From: Planctomycetota bacterium
GTDB lineage: Bacteria; Planctomycetota; UBA1135; UBA2386
Assembly: GCA_014192625.1 (NCBI GenBank)
Contig: BJHM01000007.1
Coordinates: forward strand, 106,621-170,620
Direction: 5' to 3'
Length of the DNA: 64,000 nucleotides
Both the position numbers and the translations under genes were made by a program. The notes beneath the pieces were generated by a model that saw nothing but the letters and a program-made list of their open reading frames with translations, was not told the DNA's origin and did no database searches. This document shows, piece after piece, positions 47,697 to 56,978 of this stretch; positions within the stretch are counted from its first letter, which is position 1, and the number at the start of each line of letters is the position of its first letter.

Positions 47697-49888
47697 CCAC
47701 GCTCGAACATGCTGTCTTGCAGCTCGCATCGCTCCGCACAAGGGTGCGGCGAGGCATCTGGCTTGAGACCCTTGGCGCACTGCTGCTGATGCTCGCTTGC
47801 TACGCCCTGGTCACGCTGGCTGTCGACCATTCTTTGCGGCTCGAATGGCCATTCCGGCTCGGGTTGCTCGCAGGCCTGCTCTATTGTCTGTTGCGGCTCG
47901 TGCAAAGGCGGTTGTTGAAGCCGCTATCAGTGCAGCTCGATGATGACGAGATGGCGTTTGCCGTCGAACGGCAGACACCTGACCTGCAGCAGTCACTGAT
48001 CAGCGCGCTGCAGTTTGAACGTGCGCTTGGCTCGAGTGGCCGCATAGCCGACTCGCGCGAGTTGATGAGCGCGGTCATCACCGATGTGCGCGGACGGCTC
48101 GCGAGCATGCCTTTCGATTCGGCATTGGATCTGGTGCGAATCCGAAAGTTCGGTGCGCTTGCCGCAGGTATGGCATCGATGTTCTTCTGCTGGGCCGCCA
48201 TCGACAGTGCTTCGCTAGGCATTTGGGCGATGCGCAATCTCGCGCTTTCGTCGATCGAGTGGCCGCGCCAAACCAAGCTCGCGTTTGTCGGCGCGCAGGG
48301 TGGAGTCGTGCGCCTGCCGCAGGGCGACCCTTACACGGTGCGGGTGTCCGTGCATGGCCCGGTGCCCGATCAAATCATCCTTGGCTACAGCTTTGTTAGC
48401 GGCGAGCACGGCAGCGAGTCCATGAGCCAGACTGGCGATGGCGAGTTCACTTTGCTGCTCGAATCTCTGCTCGAGAACGCAACGTTGACGGCCGAGGGCG
48501 GCGATGGACTTGCAGAACCGCTGCGCATTGAAATCGTCGAGCGTCCCCGCATCGAAGGCATCGCGATCACGATCATCTTCCCCGAATACATGCACAAAGA
48601 ACCGGAGCTCGTGCCAGCTTCGGAAGGCGAGATCCGGCTCCTGCACGGCAGTCAGTTGCAGATCGCGGGGCATTGCCAGAAGACAGCGCGCGCGGCATTT
48701 GTGATCTACGAGGACGAGAAGGTCCCCCTGCAATTGACGGCGGATGGCCACACGTTTGCCGGATTGTTGAGGCCAAAGACTGGTGGGCTGCTCAAGATCG
48801 ATGTGATCGACGAGGATCAGCTGGGCGCAGGTTCACCACCAAAATTGCTTTTGCGGATGGTCGACGACAAAGCTCCTTCGATCGACTTCAAGCTGCGCGG
48901 GATCAGCACGATCGTCACTCCTCAGGCGCGCATCCCAGGTGACCTGAAGATCAAGGATGACTTTGGCCTCGCCTCTGTGATGGCGGCTTGTCGCATCCTT
49001 ACTGACGTTGTGCCGCTGTCGCCAGAAGACCCAGACCGCAAACCGGTCAAGCCTGATGACGTGCCGTTCGCGCCGGCCGAGATCGCCTTCCGAGATGCGT
49101 TTACCAAGGGCTCGACCAAGTACGAGACCAGCGCGAGCATTGACCTGAAGCAGTTCAATGCGGATCCGGAGGTTGAGGCGCCGAGCAATGCAATCAGGCC
49201 GGGCATGTTGCTTTCGTTGCGTTTCCAGGCGCGCGACAACTTCGGTCCTCTCGAGCCCAACACGGGTAGTAGTGAGGTGCTGTCGTTTCGCATTGTGACG
49301 CGCGAGAAGATGCTTGAGGAGTTGCGTCGTCGGCAGATCGAGCAGCGGCAAGAACTCGAGCGTGTGCGCGAGGACGAGCGGCTAGCCCAGTCTGAGTTGC
49401 GCGACACGATGAACCCCATGGCTGCCGATGAGCGGTCGAAGCTGGCCAAGGCCCGCTTCAAATCCATTGCGCGCCAGCAACAAGCGCTCGGCCATCGTGC
49501 TGCTTTTGTTGGCGAGGCCTATCAGCGGATCCTGTGGGAATTTGAGAACAACCGACTGCTGGAGCCGGGTCGGGTCCGCGAAATCGAAGCCGTTACGGCA
49601 ACGCCTCTGGCTGAGTTGGCACGGGAGCCATTCCCGCTTACTGCAAGGCAGGTGGGCGAGTTTGCGGACGCAGCCGACGAGCAGGTTCGCACCGCTGCAA
49701 TCGCGGGCTACGACCAGATCTTGGTTCGGTTGGACGCAATCATCACAGTCATGGCGCAGGCCGAGACTCTGGCTGCGATCCTCGAACAAGTGCGAGTCGT
49801 GATAAAAACACAGGACCAATCGGTCCTAGAAGTCGAGCGACGCATCAAGGACGCGGCGAAATCCACGTTCGGTGACCAGAAGAAGTAA
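47693..49888 (+). CDS. DUF4175-like membrane protein
   Basis: A 731-residue protein. Two N-terminal helices (about residues 28-48, 55-72) and a third near 158-175, with the lead RRGIWLETLGALLLML and DEMAFAVERQTPDLQQSL, are typical of DUF4175-like proteins. A large beta-rich periplasmic part follows, then a C-terminal coiled coil (EKMLEELRRRQIEQRQELERV and on). These proteins commonly sit in the BatA/VWA gene group. Function is unknown. The ATG at 47693 overlaps the previous stop; the coiled coil may contact the next protein, which is also rich in coiled coil. Confidence 0.85.
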   Translation: MTTLEHAVLQLASLRTRVRRGIWLETLGALLLMLACYALVTLAVDHSLRLEWPFRLGLLAGLLYCLLRLVQRRLLKPLSVQLDDDEMAFAVERQTPDLQQSLISALQFERALGSSGRIADSRELMSAVITDVRGRLASMPFDSALDLVRIRKFGALAAGMASMFFCWAAIDSASLGIWAMRNLALSSIEWPRQTKLAFVGAQGGVVRLPQGDPYTVRVSVHGPVPDQIILGYSFVSGEHGSESMSQTGDGEFTLLLESLLENATLTAEGGDGLAEPLRIEIVERPRIEGIAITIIFPEYMHKEPELVPASEGEIRLLHGSQLQIAGHCQKTARAAFVIYEDEKVPLQLTADGHTFAGLLRPKTGGLLKIDVIDEDQLGAGSPPKLLLRMVDDKAPSIDFKLRGISTIVTPQARIPGDLKIKDDFGLASVMAACRILTDVVPLSPEDPDRKPVKPDDVPFAPAEIAFRDAFTKGSTKYETSASIDLKQFNADPEVEAPSNAIRPGMLLSLRFQARDNFGPLEPNTGSSEVLSFRIVTREKMLEELRRRQIEQRQELERVREDERLAQSELRDTMNPMAADERSKLAKARFKSIARQQQALGHRAAFVGEAYQRILWEFENNRLLEPGRVREIEAVTATPLAELAREPFPLTARQVGEFADAADEQVRTAAIAGYDQILVRLDAIITVMAQAETLAAILEQVRVVIKTQDQSVLEVERRIKDAAKSTFGDQKK

Positions 49889-49906
49889 TCAGCGGAGCAG
49901 TAACCC

Positions 49907-51838
49907 ATGAAGCGACCATGCCTTGTCCTGTGGACCGCCGCCTGCTTCTGCTGGCTGGTATTTTCTGCGTCACTGAACGCGCAGGTAGAAGGCCAGAACG
50001 CGAGCTCGCGTCAGGAAGTTGCGCAGGCCAAGTTCCGCGAGTTGACCGATCGCATGCAGGCGCTGATGGTCATCCTCACGAAGGATGATCCGCATGGCGA
50101 TGCCAGGTTGATCTCGGTCGGCCTCAAGTTCATCGCCGAGAAGCGCATCAAGACGAAAATGGAATCTGCGCAGAGTTTGCTCACGACTGAGAAGTGGGAC
50201 GACGCGCAGAAATTGATGACGGGCATCCAGACCGATCTGCGGCAATTGCTGGAGCTACTCCAGAACCGCAGCCTCGATTTGCAAAAGCTGCTCGAAGAGA
50301 TCGCGCGTCTTGAAGCGTTTCGTAGCGAGGTGGATCGTCTCGTGAAGGAGCAAGGTGATGAGAAGAACGCCTCGGCCCGACTTGAGGAGTTGCAGAAGCA
50401 GGGCGCAGCGATTGAGCAGGCGAAGTTAGCAACCGAGAGGTTGATTGCGGAGCAGCAGAAACTTCGTAACGAGACCAACAAGCTTGGTGTGGCCGCGTTG
50501 GCAGATGCAATGAAGCCGCTTGCCGACCAGCAAGGGGAGCTACAAAAAGGCGCGGACCAACTGGCGAAAGACCTTGCCGCGCTCGAGAAGCAGAGCGAAG
50601 AGCTGAAGCCGGGCGACGCGAAGCCGGGCGATGCGAAGCCAAGCGATGCGAAGCCAAGCGATGCGAAGCCAAGCGATGGGAAGCCGGGCGATGGGAAGCC
50701 GGGCGATGGGGCTGGCTCTAAGAGTGCCAAGAGTGCTGCGAAGTCGATGGGCGAAGCGCAAAAACAGCTTGGCGAAAAACAACCAGAGAGCTCGTTGAAG
50801 AGTCAGGATGAGGCGGTTCTGCAACTGAAGACGACGCTCGGCGAGTTGGATGAGTTAGCTAAGGAAGTGCAGCGTGAACTGCTAAAGCTGCCGCTCGGCC
50901 AGCAGGTTCAGAAGCAGGAGGATACGGAGCACGCAACCGACACTCTTGCGCAGAAGATGGAGCAGGCGGAGAAGGACGCAAAGGATGCGGAAGGCAAGCC
51001 GACACCAGGCCGCAAGAGCGTTCAGCAGGCCGTTCCAAAGCAGGTATCGGCCGCCGGCTCGTTGAAGGAATACAAGCCCGCGAAGCAAAAACAGCAGGAC
51101 GCGAAGGAAGACTTGGAGAAGGCGCGCGACGAACTCGATGAGGCCATCAACCAGTTGCGCCAGCAGTTGCAGGATGAAGTTCTGCGTGCTCTCGAAGAGC
51201 GCTTTACGGCGATGCTTGCCAAGCAACGTGAGCTTTCGGCGCAGACCAAGACGCTGGACAAAACGCGCACCAAGGTTCTGACCGCGGACGGTTCGCTGCC
51301 AACTGGTTTGGTTGAACGAATCCAAGTCGTTGCCACCGGCGAGCAGGATCTAGACGTTGAGGCGGGCGACGCGCTCAAGCTGCTCGAAGAAGAGGGCACC
51401 ACAGCGGTCTTCCCCGAAATCGTGAGTGAATTGAAGTCGCAACTTCACGATCTAGCGAAGGCTTGCCGCGCCAACATGACCGGCATTCCGATCCAGGTGC
51501 AACAAAAGGATGTTGAGGAAACCCTCGCGCTGCTGATCAACGCGTTGCGCAAAGCGATCGAGCAGAAAGATGGCAAACCTGACGAAGGTAAGCGCGAAGG
51601 CTCGCCGCCGCCGCTCGTGCCGATCTCTGCGGAGTTGAAGATGCTGAAACTTTTGCAGACGCGGGTGAACCGGGTGACGAAGGATTACGAGCAGGGAACG
51701 CCAGAGGTCATGCGTGAAACCGACGATGCGAAAGCAGACGCGGCCAGCTTGTCAAAGAAGCAGGCAAGGGTGCGCGACCTGACGCGCAAACTCGCATTGA
51801 AGCTCAATCAAGAAGGTGGCGCCGAGGGTGGCCGATGA
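49907..51838 (+). CDS. Exported coiled-coil protein with charged Pro-Gly-Asp repeat
   Basis: A 643-residue protein with a signal peptide (about residues 8-27). It then has long heptad-rich helices (RLEELQKQGAAIEQAKLATE, ELKSQLHDLAKA and others). Residues about 234-268 are seven KPGDA/KPSDA-type pentapeptides encoded by a 15-nt repeat. It is very charged with few aromatics. The neighbours are a DUF4175-like membrane protein with its own C-terminal coiled coil and a TPR protein whose start overlaps this stop (ATGA), so these three may form one complex. No enzymatic motif. Confidence 0.82.
   Translation: MKRPCLVLWTAACFCWLVFSASLNAQVEGQNASSRQEVAQAKFRELTDRMQALMVILTKDDPHGDARLISVGLKFIAEKRIKTKMESAQSLLTTEKWDDAQKLMTGIQTDLRQLLELLQNRSLDLQKLLEEIARLEAFRSEVDRLVKEQGDEKNASARLEELQKQGAAIEQAKLATERLIAEQQKLRNETNKLGVAALADAMKPLADQQGELQKGADQLAKDLAALEKQSEELKPGDAKPGDAKPSDAKPSDAKPSDGKPGDGKPGDGAGSKSAKSAAKSMGEAQKQLGEKQPESSLKSQDEAVLQLKTTLGELDELAKEVQRELLKLPLGQQVQKQEDTEHATDTLAQKMEQAEKDAKDAEGKPTPGRKSVQQAVPKQVSAAGSLKEYKPAKQKQQDAKEDLEKARDELDEAINQLRQQLQDEVLRALEERFTAMLAKQRELSAQTKTLDKTRTKVLTADGSLPTGLVERIQVVATGEQDLDVEAGDALKLLEEEGTTAVFPEIVSELKSQLHDLAKACRANMTGIPIQVQQKDVEETLALLINALRKAIEQKDGKPDEGKREGSPPPLVPISAELKMLKLLQTRVNRVTKDYEQGTPEVMRETDDAKADAASLSKKQARVRDLTRKLALKLNQEGGAEGGR
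50606..50710 (+). repeat. 15-nt tandem repeat (seven units) encoding KPGDA/KPSDA
   Basis: Seven units of AAGCCGGGCGATGCG and variants in which GGGCGA alternates with AAGCGA and GCG with GGG. The unit is five codons, so the frame is kept whatever the copy number. Confidence 0.95.
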
Positions 51839-52860
51839 GCAATCCATGGCTTGTTTGGCTGCGCGCGTTGGCGCTCGCCAGCTTGGTGGCTGGTCTTGCC
51901 GTTGCGCAGGCGGCACCTGCACTCGCACAGGAAGCACAGAACCCGTTTCGCCCGTTTGACCGTGTCGCTTACGAGGCGGCAATGAAGTCGCATGGCGCGA
52001 CGGATGCGCAACTCAGAGCTTTTGCGTCCTCGGTTGTTGAACTTGGCGCGTCGCGTGCAGGTGAGAACTTGTTGCGTTCGCTGCTGCAACCGCTCGACGC
52101 AGCAGTGAAACTCGCGGAAGCGGCCGACCCAAAAGCTGCCTTGCAGTTGATCACGTTGCTGGTCGGCAGCAAGGATGCGGTGCAGAACGCGCATGTGCGT
52201 TATCGCTTGGCTCGCGTGTTCCTCGACAGTGATGATCCGGAGCGCGTGATAGAGATCCTCGGACCTTATTTTGCTGAGAACATCAACCTGACACCGCTCG
52301 ACGCGGAGGTGGCGTTTTTCTACGCAGAGGCGCTAGCCGAGATTCCCATTCCGGCTGCGGCGTTGCCGCGATTCCGAGCCTTCATGAAATGGTTTCCGGA
52401 TGCGAGTGAGCGTTTTCGTGCCGTTGCCATGCAGCGGATCGGCGAACTCGAACGGCAACAGGACAATCGCCTGCACACGCTTGCTGACGGGATGCAGAAG
52501 ACGGCGCGCGATCTGCGAAAGCAGAAGACCGACAAGCCAGTGCAGACCGATCAGGAATCCTATCTAGAAGAATTGCAGCACTTGATCGAGGAGTTTGAGG
52601 AGATGGAGAAGCAGACGTCTGGACCGCCAAGGGGCAATACCCAGTCTGCTGCCCCCGCAAGTCAGAGTGGTTTGCCCGAAGGTGAAGCCACCGTTGGTAA
52701 CTTGCAGAAACGGCCAAGCGTTTCAGATCGCTGGGGCAATATGAAGGATAAGGACCGCAAGGAAGTCGAGACCGCGGTCCAGAACAGTCTGCCGGCCGAG
52801 TATCGCAAGATGCTCGAGGAGTACTACAAGAAGCTCGGTTCGGGTGGTGCCGGTAAGTGA
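51835..52860 (+). CDS. Exported TPR-like helical protein
   Basis: A 341-residue protein with signal peptide (about residues 8-31, ALAQ). Helical repeats between about 90 and 190 look like TPRs (VRYRLARVFLDSDDPERVIEIL, FFYAEALAEIPIPAAALPRFRAF). A Gln/Lys-rich helix follows, then a C-terminal SLPAEYRKMLEEYYKKLG, an ending common in BatA-cluster proteins of planctomycetes. It overlaps both neighbours (ATGA before, TGATG after). A role in assembling the BatA/VWA group is inferred from position. Confidence 0.82.
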   Translation: MSNPWLVWLRALALASLVAGLAVAQAAPALAQEAQNPFRPFDRVAYEAAMKSHGATDAQLRAFASSVVELGASRAGENLLRSLLQPLDAAVKLAEAADPKAALQLITLLVGSKDAVQNAHVRYRLARVFLDSDDPERVIEILGPYFAENINLTPLDAEVAFFYAEALAEIPIPAAALPRFRAFMKWFPDASERFRAVAMQRIGELERQQDNRLHTLADGMQKTARDLRKQKTDKPVQTDQESYLEELQHLIEEFEEMEKQTSGPPRGNTQSAAPASQSGLPEGEATVGNLQKRPSVSDRWGNMKDKDRKEVETAVQNSLPAEYRKMLEEYYKKLGSGGAGK

Positions 52861-54080
52861 TGTTGCCGCGCGTTGTAGTGTGGGTAATGAGCAGTGCACT
52901 CGGCGCGTTGGTGATGGCACAGAGTGCAAAGACTTTTCGGGTGAGCACGATCGACGGTCGCATGGCCGTTGGCGCGCTGGCGATCGGCATTGATGGTGGC
53001 GTGCGCGTGCTGCCAGATCACGGTGATGAGCTTGTCACTACCATCGCCGATTTGCTGTTGATCGAAGCTTTGGATGCGCTGCCCGCCGTGCTGGCTGCTC
53101 CGCTCTATGTGTGGCTTCGATCTGGTTCGCGGTTGCCAATCACTTCGATAAACGGCACCGCGGCTACCGATGGCAAGCCTGCATCGGTGGACGTATCGAC
53201 GCCATCCGGGGTCACGTTCTCGGTGCCATTGTCGATGCTCGCAGCGTTGCGCTGCCGCGAGGTTGAGCCGAAGACTTTCGCCAATGATCGCGAGTCGCCA
53301 GAACTCAACCTGGACTTCTTGTTCGTGGTGAAGGATGGCAAGCCGCAGCGTTTTTCAGTCACGGTAGATTCGATTCACGACGGCAAGGTGCACTTCGCAC
53401 TCGGTGCCGAGGCTTATGACTTTCCGCTCCTTGGTGATGACAGTGCTGCGGCAATCGTGTTTGGCAAGAACACTGGTTTCGCGCCAGATCGAAAGGGCAA
53501 GCCGCGCGTGTCGGTGGCCCTCCGCACCGGCGAGCAGTTTGATGGCCGGTTGCTTTCGCTAGGTGAAACCGTGCAGGTAAAGCTAGACGAGGGCGCAGAG
53601 GTCAAGGCCCCGACGGCGCAGATTCTGCGTATCGATGTGCTGAGTGACAAGCTGACTTGGTTGTCGAGCCTTGCGGGAAAAACTGAGCAAACACCGGCGT
53701 TTGATCGGGTCTGGCCATGGACGATAGACCGTTCGCTAATGGGAAAAGGCCTAGTGATCGCCGGCAAAGTTTTTGCTCACGGGCTCGTGCTCGTGCCGCG
53801 AACTCGAATCACTTACGAGTTGGATGGGCGATACGACTCATTTGAGGCAATGCTCGGCATCGACGATCGTGGCGGTCCGCAAGCACATGCAATCTTTCGC
53901 GTGATGGTGGATGGCAAAACAGCATTTGAATCTGAGCCGATGACGCTTGGCATGCCTGCCAAGCCCATTCGCGTTGAACTTGCCAAGTGCCGAGTGTTCG
54001 CAATTGAGGCTGACTTCGGCAAGAACTTCGACATCGGCGATCTGTGCACATTTGCCGACGCCCGCCTCCTGCAGAAGTAG
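52860..54080 (+). CDS. NPCBM/NEW2-domain protein, exported
   Basis: A 406-residue protein with a signal peptide (about residues 1-20) and beta-rich domains. The C-terminal part (about 270-406) is an NPCBM/NEW2 domain with KGLVIAGKVFAHGLVL, RITYELDGRYDSFEAMLGID, FRVMVDGKTAFES and a closing FDIGDLCTFADARLL. NPCBM domains are usually found in carbohydrate-active enzymes and may bind sugar. Here no catalytic domain is attached. The ATG at 52860 overlaps the TPR gene stop by one base; a GTG one codon earlier is the alternative. Confidence 0.85.
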   Translation: MLPRVVVWVMSSALGALVMAQSAKTFRVSTIDGRMAVGALAIGIDGGVRVLPDHGDELVTTIADLLLIEALDALPAVLAAPLYVWLRSGSRLPITSINGTAATDGKPASVDVSTPSGVTFSVPLSMLAALRCREVEPKTFANDRESPELNLDFLFVVKDGKPQRFSVTVDSIHDGKVHFALGAEAYDFPLLGDDSAAAIVFGKNTGFAPDRKGKPRVSVALRTGEQFDGRLLSLGETVQVKLDEGAEVKAPTAQILRIDVLSDKLTWLSSLAGKTEQTPAFDRVWPWTIDRSLMGKGLVIAGKVFAHGLVLVPRTRITYELDGRYDSFEAMLGIDDRGGPQAHAIFRVMVDGKTAFESEPMTLGMPAKPIRVELAKCRVFAIEADFGKNFDIGDLCTFADARLLQK

Positions 54081-54114
54081 CGCGCTGCTGCCTACCACAA
54101 ATCCTCAAACACAA

Positions 54115-55932
54115 ATGTATGCGACAGCATTTTGCGCGGTCCTGTTGGTGCAAGATCCAGATCTTGCAGCCGTCCAGGCGAGTCAGGAGCGGCGCGTAGC
54201 CACGATGGCGAGGGTGGCGAAAGCGGTGTGCTCGGTGATGGCCATGGACGCGCCGGGCGGCGGCAGTGGCGTTGTCATTGATCCATCAGGTTTCGTGCTG
54301 ACCAACTACCACGTCGTTGGTGCGCCGGACGGCAGAGGTGGCGAGAACGAGAAGCAGTCACCGATCGCCGCTGCGCCAAAACCGACGCAGGATGAGTTGA
54401 ATGCGTGGCGTAACGCGCATCCCGATCAGGCCGACGCCGATGCGAAGGTGGCCGGTGAGCGTTGGCAACAGGAGTGGCTCGCAGAGCACCTGCCACAAGG
54501 CAAGCAGCAATGGCGTCACAAGAAAATCGGCCTGCCGGATGGCGAACTCTACGAGGCTGTTGTGCTTGGCATCGATCCAGGCAGTGACCTTGCTGTGCTG
54601 CGCCTGCTGCCAAAAAAAGCGGGCCAGACTTGGCCGAGTTGTGAGCTTGGTGATAGCGATCAACTGCTCGTCGGTCAGACGGTGTTCGCGATGGGCAACC
54701 CATTCTCACTCGCGACGGACTTCACGCCGACGGTGACCTTCGGCATCGTCTCCGGCACGCATCGTTATCAGGCAGGTGAGGGCAATCGGATGCTGGTTTA
54801 TCCCGACTGCATCCAAGTGGATGCGCCGGTCAATCCGGGCAACTCCGGCGGGCCATTGTTCAGCGAGATTGGCGAAGTGATCGGCATCAATGGCCGCATC
54901 TCGATCGGCGATCGTGGTCGCGTGAACGTTGGCGTCGGTTTTGCAATTGCGAGCAATCAGATTCGTAACTTCCTCGGCGATCTGCTCGCGGGCCGCCACG
55001 CGGAACACGGCACTCTCGACCTGAGTTCTTGGAGCATGGCGGCAAAAAACGAGGCGGTGCCGCGCACCGGCGTATTTGTGCAGCAGCTATACAGGGACTC
55101 GGTTGCCGCCGATGCCGGCATGGCGCTGGGCGATGAGTTGACCCGCTTCGATGGCCAGCTGATCCGCTCGGCAAATCAGCTGGCAACCCTGATCGGCGTG
55201 CTGCCCGCGGGTGCCTGGGTGACGGTTGGCTACCGTCCGCAAGTTGCAGCGACTGGCTACGGCAAAGAGATCACTGCAAATCTGAAACTCAACAAGCTCG
55301 ACACCGGCAGCAGTGTTGATGCCAAGGCCGACACCGATCGTCTTGGTAGCCGCGTCGACCGGCGCATTGCGACCGATGCGCTGGCGCGGCGTGCGACCTC
55401 GCCGATGACAACGAGTGGCGCATTGCTTGTGCTTCAGATGCCGGACGGCACTCAATGGCGCGCCGCCAAATTTGCATCGCAGTTGCGCATCGATTGGGGC
55501 GGCATTGGCTATGTGCTCGGCGCGGATGGCGGCGCTTTCCAGGTTGAAAATGGTAAGGCTGCAGAGTTGACGGCTGACGCAGCGGCCTGGCTGCATCGCG
55601 AGTTTGCCTGCAACCCGTTTCTCTGGACAATTGGCGAGCGTGCGCAGCGGATGAGTGAAGCGCTGTTGGTCGGAGGTGTTCACGTGATCGGTCGCCCTGC
55701 GTATCGATACGCCTTGCCGGGCGATGGCGAGATGGAGTTTTATTTGTTCGAGGACGGCGCGCCGGCGGGCTACAGGCTGCGCGATCCGGTTCGCAAGAAG
55801 CTGGTTACACGCCACTTTGCTGCGCCGGTAGCGCGGGTCATTGTCGATGGTGCGTTGGAGGCCAGCTGGTCAGTCCAAAGCCTCACGCTTGGTGCCGAAG
55901 AAGTGCCTGGCACGTTTCGGAGACCATTGTGA
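54115..55932 (+). CDS. Trypsin-like (S1C/HtrA-type) serine protease with PDZ domain, intact triad
   Basis: A 605-residue exported protease. The triad is complete: His66 in LTNYHVV, Asp158 in GSDLAVL, Ser244 in PGNSGGPLF. A ~75-residue insert sits between His and Asp. A PDZ domain follows (TGVFVQQLYRDSVAADAGMALGDELTRFDG, about 335-400) and then a ~200-residue C-terminal region of unknown fold. The ATG is chosen because earlier in-frame codons lie inside the previous gene. Its stop overlaps the next, related gene as GTGA. Confidence 0.9.
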   Translation: MYATAFCAVLLVQDPDLAAVQASQERRVATMARVAKAVCSVMAMDAPGGGSGVVIDPSGFVLTNYHVVGAPDGRGGENEKQSPIAAAPKPTQDELNAWRNAHPDQADADAKVAGERWQQEWLAEHLPQGKQQWRHKKIGLPDGELYEAVVLGIDPGSDLAVLRLLPKKAGQTWPSCELGDSDQLLVGQTVFAMGNPFSLATDFTPTVTFGIVSGTHRYQAGEGNRMLVYPDCIQVDAPVNPGNSGGPLFSEIGEVIGINGRISIGDRGRVNVGVGFAIASNQIRNFLGDLLAGRHAEHGTLDLSSWSMAAKNEAVPRTGVFVQQLYRDSVAADAGMALGDELTRFDGQLIRSANQLATLIGVLPAGAWVTVGYRPQVAATGYGKEITANLKLNKLDTGSSVDAKADTDRLGSRVDRRIATDALARRATSPMTTSGALLVLQMPDGTQWRAAKFASQLRIDWGGIGYVLGADGGAFQVENGKAAELTADAAAWLHREFACNPFLWTIGERAQRMSEALLVGGVHVIGRPAYRYALPGDGEMEFYLFEDGAPAGYRLRDPVRKKLVTRHFAAPVARVIVDGALEASWSVQSLTLGAEEVPGTFRRPL

Positions 55933-56978
55933 ACGCGCCACAAATCATGTTGTTGATGCTGTTGGTCGCAACGTTGCGCGGGCAGGAAAAAGACTTCAGC
56001 AAGGCGTATCCATTTACTGAGCGCAAACCGAAGACGAAAATCGAGACCGCCATCGATCGGTTGCTGCCAAGCATCGTCAAGGTGCAAGGTGCGTCGGGGT
56101 TCGCCACGATCGAATCCTCAGCAAGCGGCCTGATCGTCAGCAAGCGCGGGCACATCCTGACGCTCGATCAAGTAATCCTGCAAAAAGGTCGGACCCACGT
56201 TGTGCTCTACGACGGATCCGTGCACCAAGCGCAACTTTTGCCTGAGGACAGCAAGTTTGGCGTGCGCCTGCTCAAGATAGATCCGAGCGAGGTTGCCTTT
56301 GGTCTCTTGCCGGTTTGGCCGGTCGTCAAAAGCGAGCCTGCGTGGCGCACAGGTCAGTTCGTTGTGTCGATCGGCAACTGCTTCCGACTCGCGGAGTTCG
56401 CTGAGAAAATGTCGGTCACGTTTGGCATTGTGGTGGGCCGCGCCAACACCGCACTGCGATACCGCCTGAGCGATGTGAAATACGATGGCGACCTCATCTT
56501 GACGGATGCCTGCAACAATCAGGGCCACTATGGCGGTGGACTGTTTGATCTGAATGGCAACTGGCTCGGCATCAACACTCGCCTGCTGGAGAGCACGGAG
56601 ACCAACACCATGCTCTCAGCGGCGCTCCCGGCACGCGATCTACTGCCGTATCTCGATGACTACGTGAATGACAAGGCGCAACCTGAAGTCGGCGCCGCAA
56701 ACCTGCCGGTGTTCACCGGACTGGTGTTGTTTCAACCTGCGGGCCGTCAGTCGCCGCCTGCATATGTCGATCGCGTAGTCGCGGATTCACCTGCTGCGAA
56801 AGCGGGGCTAAAGTCCGATGATCTCATCGTGCGCCTTGACGATTACTCGATTCGCACCTGCAAAGAGCTGGGCGAGGTTCTGAAAAGGTATGCGCCGGGA
56901 AAGGCTGTGCAGGTGACCTATAAGCGTGGTGAAAGCGTGTTGCAGGTGACTCTCGAACTCGCGGCGGAAAAACAATGA
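55929..56978 (+). CDS. Trypsin-like PDZ protein without catalytic residues (pseudoprotease 1)
   Basis: A 349-residue exported protein (signal about residues 1-18) with the same trypsin-PDZ order as its neighbours. Aligning by eye, the catalytic positions are replaced: Gln81 for His (LTLDQVI), Gly111 for Asp (FGVRLLKI) and Tyr201 for Ser (GHYGGGLF). The oxyanion-loop glycines remain. A PDZ domain lies at about 260-345 (SPAAKAGLKSDDLIVRLDD). It should fold like a protease but cannot cleave. A binding or regulatory role is inferred. It overlaps both neighbours (GTGA before, ATGA after). Confidence 0.85.
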   Translation: MNAPQIMLLMLLVATLRGQEKDFSKAYPFTERKPKTKIETAIDRLLPSIVKVQGASGFATIESSASGLIVSKRGHILTLDQVILQKGRTHVVLYDGSVHQAQLLPEDSKFGVRLLKIDPSEVAFGLLPVWPVVKSEPAWRTGQFVVSIGNCFRLAEFAEKMSVTFGIVVGRANTALRYRLSDVKYDGDLILTDACNNQGHYGGGLFDLNGNWLGINTRLLESTETNTMLSAALPARDLLPYLDDYVNDKAQPEVGAANLPVFTGLVLFQPAGRQSPPAYVDRVVADSPAAKAGLKSDDLIVRLDDYSIRTCKELGEVLKRYAPGKAVQVTYKRGESVLQVTLELAAEKQ

